Positions 57,962 through 64,000 of a stretch of DNA of 64,000 nucleotides are shown in pieces. Origin of the DNA: CADEDH01 sp965262175 (GTDB lineage: Bacteria; Actinomycetota; Acidimicrobiia; Acidimicrobiales; SZUA-35); contig CBDHES010000002.1 in the NCBI GenBank assembly GCA_965262175.1, positions 62,001 through 126,000 on the forward strand, in the 5' to 3' direction. Position 1 is the first letter of the stretch, and each line of letters starts with the position of its first letter. The notes under the pieces are model-generated. The model did no database searches. It had not been told where the DNA came from and saw nothing but the letters and a program-made list of their open reading frames with translations. The position numbers and the translations under genes are program-made.

Positions 57962-59377
57962 ATGAGCCCCGACGCCGCACTCGATCTCGACGCCACCGGC
58001 CAGGCCGCCTTGGTCCGGTCGGGGGAGGTGACCGCGACCGAGCTGGTCCAGGCCGCCCTCGATCGGATCGACGCCCGGAACCCGCCGCTGAACGCGGTGA
58101 TCCGACGACGGGACGATCGGGCCCTCGCCGAAGCGGCCGACGTCGACCCGGCGGCGCCCTTCGCCGGGGTCCCGCTCCTGGTCAAGGACCTCATGGTCGA
58201 GCTGGCCGGCGAGCCGTTCTACGAGGGGATGGCCTACCTCCGCGACCTCGACTACCGCCCGGCGACGACCCAGGCCCTGGCCGAACGGTTCCGGGCCGCC
58301 GGCTTCGTCATCGTGGGCCGGACCAACACGTCCGAGCTGGGAGGGACCCCCACGACCGAGCCACTGGCGTTCGGCCCGACCCACAATCCGTGGCTTCCCG
58401 GTCACACCCCGGGCGGGTCGAGTGGCGGATCGGCGGCCGCCGTCGCCTCCCGGATGGTTGCGGTGGCCCACGCCAACGACGCCGGGGGGTCGATCAGGAC
58501 CCCGGCCGCCCGGTGCGGTCTGGTCGGCCTGAAACCCGGCCGGGGTCGGGTGTCGTTGGGACCGCTGTACGGGGACCTGTTCGGCGGGGTGGTGGCCGAG
58601 CTGGCGGTGACCCGCACGGTCCGGGACGCGGCCGCCGTGCTCGACGCCGTGGCCGGGGCCGAACCGGGCGAACCGTATGCGCCGTTCCCGGCAGCATCGC
58701 CGCCCCCGGACCGGCTGCGGATCGCGGTGTGGGACGGCATTCCGGGCGGGTTCGGCCGGTTGGCCCCAGAGGCTGCGGCAGCGGTCGCCGAGACCGCCCA
58801 GGCCCTGGCCGACGTCGGCCACGACGTCGTCGAGGCCCATCCCCCCGTGCTCGACTCTCGGCGAGCGCCGGCGGTGCTGGGCAAGATCGTCATGGCCGGG
58901 ACCGAGTGGGCCATCCGTCGGTGGGAGAAGCTGACCGGCGTGCCGGCCGAGCCCGAGCAGCTGGAACCGATCACCCGCTTCTACCTGGAGCAGGCCCGAT
59001 CGATGTCGGCCGCCGACCTGCTCGACCTGCTCGAGGCCGGCCAGCTCGCAACCCGGGACGTCGGTGCGTGGTTCGACCAGGGCTTCGATCTGCTGCTCAT
59101 GGCCACGGTGGCCGAGCGGCCGAACCCCCTGGGGGAGCTCCAGGCCACCGACGACGATGGGGTGGCGGCGGTGATGCAGCGGACCCTGCCGTCGTTGTCG
59201 TTGACGAGCTGGGTCAACCTCACCGGGCTACCGGCGATCTCGGTGCCGGTCGCCTGGACCGAGGACGGGGTACCGATGGGGACCCAGCTGATCGGCCCTG
59301 GCGGCGCCGAACCGACGCTGTTGGCCGTGGCCGGCCAGTTGGAGGAGGCTCGTCCCTGGGCTCACCGCTACCGGTGA
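57962..59377 (+). CDS. Amidase signature family amidase
   Basis: This 471-residue amidase has the Ser-cisSer-Lys triad: Lys in PLLVKDLMV, cis-Ser in GGSSGGSAAAVAS and nucleophile Ser in AGGSIRTPAARCGLVGLKP. The family hydrolyses amides including aliphatic, aryl and peptide amides. It lies between two genes of the Tad/type VII group but on the other strand, so it is probably unrelated. It might hydrolyse amides made by the nitrile hydratase 17 kb away; that is speculative. Confidence 0.9.
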   Translation: MSPDAALDLDATGQAALVRSGEVTATELVQAALDRIDARNPPLNAVIRRRDDRALAEAADVDPAAPFAGVPLLVKDLMVELAGEPFYEGMAYLRDLDYRPATTQALAERFRAAGFVIVGRTNTSELGGTPTTEPLAFGPTHNPWLPGHTPGGSSGGSAAAVASRMVAVAHANDAGGSIRTPAARCGLVGLKPGRGRVSLGPLYGDLFGGVVAELAVTRTVRDAAAVLDAVAGAEPGEPYAPFPAASPPPDRLRIAVWDGIPGGFGRLAPEAAAAVAETAQALADVGHDVVEAHPPVLDSRRAPAVLGKIVMAGTEWAIRRWEKLTGVPAEPEQLEPITRFYLEQARSMSAADLLDLLEAGQLATRDVGAWFDQGFDLLLMATVAERPNPLGELQATDDDGVAAVMQRTLPSLSLTSWVNLTGLPAISVPVAWTEDGVPMGTQLIGPGGAEPTLLAVAGQLEEARPWAHRYR

Positions 59378-59430
59378 GCGGCCCGGCCCGGGGCCGGGGT
59401 CTGCGTCCTCGTCCGGCGATCGAGCGGGCT

Positions 59431-59907
59431 TCACCACCGGCCGACGGCGCCGATGGCGATCGCCACCGACGCTCCGGCCAGCAGCGCCGGGCCGAGCGCG
59501 GCCCGTCCCTGGTCGGGGCGGCGACGGGCCACGACGACCGTGACGACCAGCCCCAACCCGGCGACGAGCACGGCCCAGGTCGCGGTCGAGACGTCGACGA
59601 GGCCGATCAGCAGCCCGAGCACCCCGCCGTACTTGACGTCGCCGAAACCGACGAGGCGTCGGTCGACGAGGTGGAGCGCCAACCACGGGCCACCGTAGAC
59701 CGCACCGCCGATGAGCGAGTCGCCCATCGGTCCCATGTCGCCCGTCGCGACGCCGGCCATGGTGGCGGCGACGACGGCCGCGCCCCCGATCGCCCCGGTC
59801 CGGACGTTGCGGAGCCGGTGGGTCCGGAGATCCTCGACGGCGGCGACACCGGCGACGACGAGGCCGGCGACGACGGCCAGCCCGGCGATGGACCAGGCGA
59901 CGATCAC
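59431..59907 (-). CDS. Prepilin peptidase, TadV/CpaA-like (A24 family)
   Basis: This 158-residue membrane aspartyl protease cuts type IV-like prepilin leaders. The two catalytic Asp lie in VEDLRTHRLRN near 26 and in GFGDVKYGG near 88, matching the xD and GxGD motifs. Four or five hydrophobic helices are seen. It lacks the methyltransferase domain of PilD, as in TadV. It is separated from the pilus operon by the amidase and EssC-like genes but should process Flp and the TadE-like proteins. The 53 bp to the amidase gene hold only GC-rich inverted sequence. Confidence 0.9.
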   Translation of the reverse strand: MIVAWSIAGLAVVAGLVVAGVAAVEDLRTHRLRNVRTGAIGGAAVVAATMAGVATGDMGPMGDSLIGGAVYGGPWLALHLVDRRLVGFGDVKYGGVLGLLIGLVDVSTATWAVLVAGLGLVVTVVVARRRPDQGRAALGPALLAGASVAIAIGAVGRW

Positions 59908-59995
59908 CGGCGACCGCCGGTGCCGATCACGGCCGACTCCCGGCGCCTCATCGACCCGACAACGTGGGCCAACGCCGGAGTAGCGGGCCGCCCGT

Positions 59996-61222
59996 TCAGC
60001 CGGCCAACCGGCGGACGGCCCCCAGGAGCACGCTGGCTCCCCGCTCCGCCTGGTCGGGGGTGATCGACTCCGCCTCGTTGTGGCTGAGGCCGTCCTCGCA
60101 GGGAACGAAGATCATCGACGTCGGGCTGTGGAGGGCGACATAGCAGGCGTCATGGCCCGCTCCGGAGACCATCCGACGACTCGACAGGCCCAACTCGTCG
60201 ACCGAGTCCTGGACCGCGGCGACACAGTCGGCGTCGAAGGTGACCGGCGGGGAGTCGTTCTCCCTGGTCACGACGGCCCCGACACCGAGATCGGCCGTGA
60301 CCTCGGCCACCGCGTCGCGCATCCGCTGCTCCATCGAGTCGAGGGTCGGGCCGTCGGGGTGGCGGAGGTCCAGGGTGCAAGTCAAGCGCTCGGGGATGGT
60401 GTTGGGCGACACCGGGGTGGAGGAGAACTGGGCGAAGGTCCCCCGCCCCCAAGGGGCACCGTCGTCGACGATGGCGTAGACCCGCTCGATGATCCCGGCG
60501 ATGGCCCGGGCCGGGTCCTTGCGGCCGACCATCGGGGTCGGGCCGGCGTGGGCCGGGAACCCGGTGAGCTCGATCGTGAACCATCTCAGGCCCTGGACGC
60601 CCTCGACGACACCGATCTCGGTGGTCTCGGCTTCGAGGATGGGACCCTGCTCGATGTGGAGCTCGAACGACGCGGCGTAGGGCGTGGGCCGGGCCGGTCG
60701 CTCCCCCCGCCAACCGAGCCGATCGAGCTCGGCTGCGACCGTGATCCCGTCGGTGTCGGTCAGGGCCTCGGCCGCCGCCTGGTCGAGCTTCTGGGCCCAG
60801 ACCGCCGAGCCCATCATCGAGTGCTGGAACCGCGAGCCCTCCTCGTTGGTCCACACCACCAGCTCGATCGGTCGCTCGGTGGTCACGCCGAGGTCGTTGA
60901 GCCGTTCGATGACCTCGAGGCCGCCGAGGACCCCGTAGACCCCGTCGAAGCGACCCCCGGTCGGTTGGGTGTCGAGGTGGCTCCCGACCATGACCGGCGG
61001 CAGGTCCTCCCGCCGGCCGGGGCGGCGGACGAAGAGGTTCCCGATGGCATCCGTCTCGCTGGTGCACCCGGCGGCCTCGGCCCACGACAGGAACAGCTGT
61101 CGTCCGGCCGCGTCGTCATCGCTGAGGGCCTGACGGTTGCTGCCCCCGTTGGCCGTGGGAGCGACCTCGGCCATCGCCATCAGGCGCCGCCAGAGACGCT
61201 CGCTGTCAACCCGGTCGGTCAT
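59996..61222 (-). CDS. M20-family Zn-dependent amidohydrolase (carbamoylase/allantoate amidohydrolase type)
   Basis: This 408-residue enzyme belongs to the hydantoinase/carbamoylase group. Metal-site motifs are GSHLDTQPTGGRFDGVYGVL, WTNEEGSRF and FELHIEQGPILE, with GAGHDACYVA and EDGLSHNEAE near the end. It hydrolyses N-carbamoyl amino acids, allantoate or beta-ureidopropionate; choice among them needs more than sequence. GGGGAGA lies before the ATG. It is just downstream of a kinase gene (27 bp), though a shared function is not obvious. Confidence 0.92.
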   Translation of the reverse strand: MTDRVDSERLWRRLMAMAEVAPTANGGSNRQALSDDDAAGRQLFLSWAEAAGCTSETDAIGNLFVRRPGRREDLPPVMVGSHLDTQPTGGRFDGVYGVLGGLEVIERLNDLGVTTERPIELVVWTNEEGSRFQHSMMGSAVWAQKLDQAAAEALTDTDGITVAAELDRLGWRGERPARPTPYAASFELHIEQGPILEAETTEIGVVEGVQGLRWFTIELTGFPAHAGPTPMVGRKDPARAIAGIIERVYAIVDDGAPWGRGTFAQFSSTPVSPNTIPERLTCTLDLRHPDGPTLDSMEQRMRDAVAEVTADLGVGAVVTRENDSPPVTFDADCVAAVQDSVDELGLSSRRMVSGAGHDACYVALHSPTSMIFVPCEDGLSHNEAESITPDQAERGASVLLGAVRRLAG

Positions 61223-61249
61223 GGTGTCTCCCCTGGCTCGCGGTGCGGT

Positions 61250-63046
61250 CTACTCGTTCAGGGCCGTCGAGTCGAAGAACGTGACGAAACACTCGTCGGG
61301 AACCGACAGCTCGAAGTCGGTGCAGTAGTCGACGGCGCTGGCCCGGTCGGATCCGAACCCGGCCACGAAGACGTTCCAGAATCCGGCTCGGAGGCCGAGG
61401 AACCGGTCGCTGGGGAGGAGCTGGAGCTCACCGTGACCGGCGTCGACCAGGGCATCGAACTGGCGGATGGCAACCGGCCAGTTGGCCGGCCGGGCGGTCA
61501 CCGACAGCAGGTTGACCCGCCAGCCCGGCTCGGGGATCTCGCCGATGGCGTAGATCTCGATCGGGTCGGTGACATCGACCTGATCGCCCCGGGTGACCTC
61601 GACGGCGACCGAATGACGTCCAGCCTCGGGCACGTAGGCGGCCAGCTGGGGGACCGGTTCGCCGATCGCCGCGCCGTCGAGCACCAACCGGTACGTCGCC
61701 GACCCGTCGGCCCCGGTCACCGCCAGCTCATAGGCCTGACCGGCGTCGAGCGGGCCGGTCGACCCCTCGTCGAAGGCCAGGGCCACCGGCGGAAGCGGCG
61801 GGATCGTCTCGGCGGTGACCTCATCGGCCCCGTCGTCGCGACCCACGGCGAACCACCACCCACCGGCGATGGCGGCGACCAGGACCGCCGCCAGCACGAC
61901 GACGGGCCACCGCCGCCTACGGCCGGACGATGACGCGCCAGCCTCCGGGCTCGAACCCACTCCGACGGGAGCCGCCTCGCGGCGCCCCCGCTCCGGTGTC
62001 GGCTGGACGAGCGTCGGGTCGTCGGTGACCGGATGCTGGCTCAGGGTCGGCGTCTCGTCGAGACCGGAGCGTGGAGGGTCCGGCGGTACGGCGCGGCCGG
62101 CACCCGGCGGATCGGGAGGCACGGCCCGGCCGGCACCCGGCGGGTCCGGCGGTACGGACCGCACCGGTGCGGTCGCCGGCGCCGGGGTCGGAGTCGGGGT
62201 CGGGGCGGCACCGGTCACTGCGGCCCGCCCGGCGAGGTCCGACACCAGCTCGGTCGCCGTCTGGTACCGAGATTGGGGCTCGTGCAGTGTCGCCCGACGG
62301 ACGGTCGATGCCAACGGCTCGGGCATCCCCTTCGACGCCGGGTCGGGCACGGGTTGGGTGACGACCCGGTTCACCAACGCCCACATCGACTCGTCGTCCG
62401 GCCGGACGTGGGGTGGTGTGCCGGTGAACAGCTCGTAGAGGGTCGAGCCCAGCGAGTAGAGATCCGAGGCGGCGGTCGGGTGGCGGCCCTGGAGCACCTC
62501 GGGGGCGGCGTGGGCGAAGCTGGCGGTCACCGAGCCGGTCGCCGTCTGTTGGCCACCCTCGACCCGGGCGATCCCGAAGTCGGCCAGCGCCGGCTCGCCG
62601 TAGGCCGAGATCAGGATGTTGGCCGGCTTGACGTCTCGATGGAGGACCCCGGCGTCGTGGGCCACCCCGAGGGCCCGGCCGATCTTGGTCCCGATCTCGA
62701 GCACATCATCGGCCGTCATCGGGCCGTCCCGCTTGAGTCGATCGAGCAACGACCCTCCGGGGTAGAACTCCATCACCAGGTAGGCCCGACCGTCGGGGGT
62801 GAACCCTCCTTCGTGGACACCGACGATGTTGGGGTGACCCGAGACCGCCCCCATCGCGTGGCACTCCCGCTCGAACCGCATTCGAGCCTGTGCGTCGCTG
62901 GCCTGCGCCCTCAGCAGCTTCACCGCGACATCGCGACGAAGGTTGGTCTGCTGCGCACGGTAGACATCGGCGAACCCGCCGCTCCCGATACGGACCGCCG
63001 GCCCGAGCCCTGCGATCCCGAGCTCTACGGGGGCTGGATCACCCAC
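61250..63046 (-). CDS. Ser/Thr protein kinase with SPOR-like extracytoplasmic domain
   Basis: This 598-residue kinase has IGSGGFADVYRA, VAVKLL, HRDVKPAN and LADFGIARV, all intact, in residues 1-280. A Pro/Ala linker holds three copies of PPDPPGAGRAV-like sequence. One membrane helix (WPVVVLAAVLVAAIAGGWWF) lies near 378. Outside are about 190 residues: a beta-rich segment followed by a SPOR-like domain (FDALVDAGHGELQLLP, then RAGFWNVFVAGFGSDRASAVDYC). The domain may sense wall material. The GTG start lies four bases after the stop of the next kinase gene. It differs from PASTA-type PknB. Confidence 0.9.
   Translation of the reverse strand: MGDPAPVELGIAGLGPAVRIGSGGFADVYRAQQTNLRRDVAVKLLRAQASDAQARMRFERECHAMGAVSGHPNIVGVHEGGFTPDGRAYLVMEFYPGGSLLDRLKRDGPMTADDVLEIGTKIGRALGVAHDAGVLHRDVKPANILISAYGEPALADFGIARVEGGQQTATGSVTASFAHAAPEVLQGRHPTAASDLYSLGSTLYELFTGTPPHVRPDDESMWALVNRVVTQPVPDPASKGMPEPLASTVRRATLHEPQSRYQTATELVSDLAGRAAVTGAAPTPTPTPAPATAPVRSVPPDPPGAGRAVPPDPPGAGRAVPPDPPRSGLDETPTLSQHPVTDDPTLVQPTPERGRREAAPVGVGSSPEAGASSSGRRRRWPVVVLAAVLVAAIAGGWWFAVGRDDGADEVTAETIPPLPPVALAFDEGSTGPLDAGQAYELAVTGADGSATYRLVLDGAAIGEPVPQLAAYVPEAGRHSVAVEVTRGDQVDVTDPIEIYAIGEIPEPGWRVNLLSVTARPANWPVAIRQFDALVDAGHGELQLLPSDRFLGLRAGFWNVFVAGFGSDRASAVDYCTDFELSVPDECFVTFFDSTALNE
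62076..62160 (-). repeat. 33-bp in-frame tandem repeat in kinase linker
   Basis: About 2.6 copies of a 33-bp unit encode P-P-D-P-P-G-A-G-R-A-V in the linker between the kinase domain and the membrane helix. Confidence 0.8.
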
Positions 63047-63050
63047 CGTC

Positions 63051-64000
63051 CTACGGGGCCAGCTCGGGCAAGACCACGAAGCAATCGACCGGCACGGTCA
63101 GACCATACTGGGCGCAGTACGCCTCAGCCGACGCCTGATCGGGGAAACCCCCGACGAAGATGTTCCAGTACCCCTGGGCAAGGTTCGGGTAGAAGGAGCT
63201 CGGCGCCAGCTGCAGGTTCTCGTGGCCGGCGTCGGTGAACTCCTCGAACGCCTGGACGGCCAGACCCCAGCCCTCACCCTCGATGTCGACCGACTTGAGG
63301 TTGGCCCGCCAGGTCGGCGGTGCCGCCTCGGCCGGCGTGGCATAGACGAGGACCGGTCGAGTCTCGGCGTCGCCGGCCGGGCTGGTGATCATCACCTCGA
63401 GGAGATGACGCCCCTCGCTGAACACGACGGGGGCCAGCTCGGGAGCCGGATCGGCGGCGGCGACCCCGTCGATCAGCAACTGGTACGACGCTTCCGCCGG
63501 CCCGCCGCGGACCGACAGGTTGTAGGACTGGCCGGCGACGATCGGGCCGATGGCGGCCTCGTCGAACACCACGACCGGCTGCTCGGCCTCAGAGCCGGCC
63601 GGCGGGGCCGAGGTCTCGGTCGTGGCGTCGACGGCGCTCGACGCCGTCGTCTCGCTCGGAACCGAGGTGTCGGTCGGCGCCTGCGTATCGGCCGCGGTGT
63701 CGGCGTCGTCGCTCCCCGACCGTTGGGTCAGGAAGTAGGCGGCGGCGAACCCGGCCAGGAGCACGGCGACCAGACCGAGCCCGATGAGGATGCGCGACGG
63801 CTCCTTCGGCTTACGGCGACCCCGGGAACCGGCCCGCGACGACCGGGCCGCTTCGCTGGCCCGAGATCGGCCGCTTCGGGGGCGGCGGCCCGACGGGCTC
63901 CCTCCGCCTCCACCGCCGAGCGGTTCGGCCCGGGCGGCGAGGAGCGCTGGCGTCGGCTCCCGATCGATGTCATCGTCGACCGGTCCGAACTGGGCGGCGA
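63051..64000 (-). CDS. C-terminal part of a second kinase-like receptor (N-terminus outside window)
   Basis: The frame is open to the end of the window, so only about 315 residues are visible. They comprise a cytoplasmic tail (QFGPVDDDIDREPTPALLAARAE), a Gly/Arg/Ser linker, one helix (RILIGLGLVAVLLAGFAAAY) and a 210-residue outer region. The outer region ends EFTDAGHENLQLAPSS, then GYWNIFVGGFPDQASAEAYC, closely resembling the same region of the downstream kinase. The missing part is therefore probably a Ser/Thr kinase domain. Both genes share direction with four bases between them, suggesting a tandem duplication. Confidence 0.75.
   Translation of the reverse strand, partial: AAQFGPVDDDIDREPTPALLAARAEPLGGGGGGSPSGRRPRSGRSRASEAARSSRAGSRGRRKPKEPSRILIGLGLVAVLLAGFAAAYFLTQRSGSDDADTAADTQAPTDTSVPSETTASSAVDATTETSAPPAGSEAEQPVVVFDEAAIGPIVAGQSYNLSVRGGPAEASYQLLIDGVAAADPAPELAPVVFSEGRHLLEVMITSPAGDAETRPVLVYATPAEAAPPTWRANLKSVDIEGEGWGLAVQAFEEFTDAGHENLQLAPSSFYPNLAQGYWNIFVGGFPDQASAEAYCAQYGLTVPVDCFVVLPELAP

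Noticed and set aside
57857..58840. Extension of the EssC frame into the amidase gene
   Set aside because: It would be antisense to an intact amidase; EssC length is already normal from the chosen start.
57962..59377. Amidase as part of the nitrile hydratase pathway
   Set aside because: It is 17 kb away, on its own promoter, and the family is broad; no evidence beyond plausibility.
60080..61933. A 617-codon open frame on the plus strand opposite the M20 and kinase genes
   Set aside because: It is Arg/Gly/Val-rich with no domain signal, and both strand partners are clear families. Long antisense frames are expected at this GC.

Overview
The window looks like chromosomal DNA from a high-GC actinobacterium (about 70% GC by eye). 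The gene content (TauD-type dioxygenase, acyl-CoA dehydrogenase, Anbu, Tad pilus, many Asp/Thr-rich secreted proteins, several Ser/Thr kinases) fits the Acidimicrobiia best; that placement is inference and there is no rRNA here to test it. About 60 protein genes are packed tightly, with many 1-8 bp overlaps. I saw no rRNA, tRNA, CRISPR array, insertion sequence or prophage. About fourteen genes carry a TAnnnT hexamer ending 6-8 nt before the start codon and lack a Shine-Dalgarno sequence, the signature of leaderless transcription.

Layout. 1-6.9 kb: end of a diadenylate-cyclase-like gene, TauD dioxygenase, PadR regulator, secreted M23 peptidase with a repetitive tail, APH-type phosphotransferase, asparaginase. 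7.1-11.3 kb: Anbu protease, glutaminase and a fused circularly permuted ATP-grasp/alpha-E protein, a peptide-metabolism neighbourhood. 11.5-14.7 kb: membrane protein, His-rich lipoprotein and polytopic membrane protein, probably a metal or redox operon. 14.8-19.3 kb: HNH nuclease, PGRP-type amidase, FAH hydrolase, glutathionyl-hydroquinone reductase, TauE/SafE. 19.5-24.9 kb: P450, alpha/beta hydrolase, prephenate dehydratase, aminotransferase, MFS transporter. 24.9-38.9 kb: mostly housekeeping and catabolic genes (DUF389, RidA, DUF402, rhomboid, succinate-semialdehyde dehydrogenase, AAC(2')-like acetyltransferase, lumazine synthase, Nudix, cupredoxin lipoprotein, MarR, AKR, acyl-CoA dehydrogenase, nitroreductase, betaine-binding lipoprotein, SDR). 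38.9-40.6 kb: cobalt-type nitrile hydratase operon nthB-nthA-activator. 40.7-42.4 kb: ECF sigma factor overlapping a Ser/Thr kinase.

42.5-57.9 kb, minus strand: the most striking region. A complete Tad (Flp) pilus locus (SAF/CpaB, CpaE-like, TadA, TadB, TadC, Flp pilin, three TadE/TadG-like minor pilins and a membrane LysM/BTAD protein) directly follows an EssC/EccC-type type VII secretion ATPase and a two-hairpin WXG100-like protein. The TadV-type prepilin peptidase lies just beyond, at 59.4 kb. I infer a mixed Tad/type-VII surface machine. Its FHA domain and the three Ser/Thr kinases nearby (one at 41.4 kb, two at 61-64 kb) could provide phospho-control, though the FHA is degenerate.

58-64 kb: amidase-signature amidase, prepilin peptidase, M20 carbamoylase-type hydrolase, and two tandem Ser/Thr kinases with related extracytoplasmic domains; the second kinase runs off the window.
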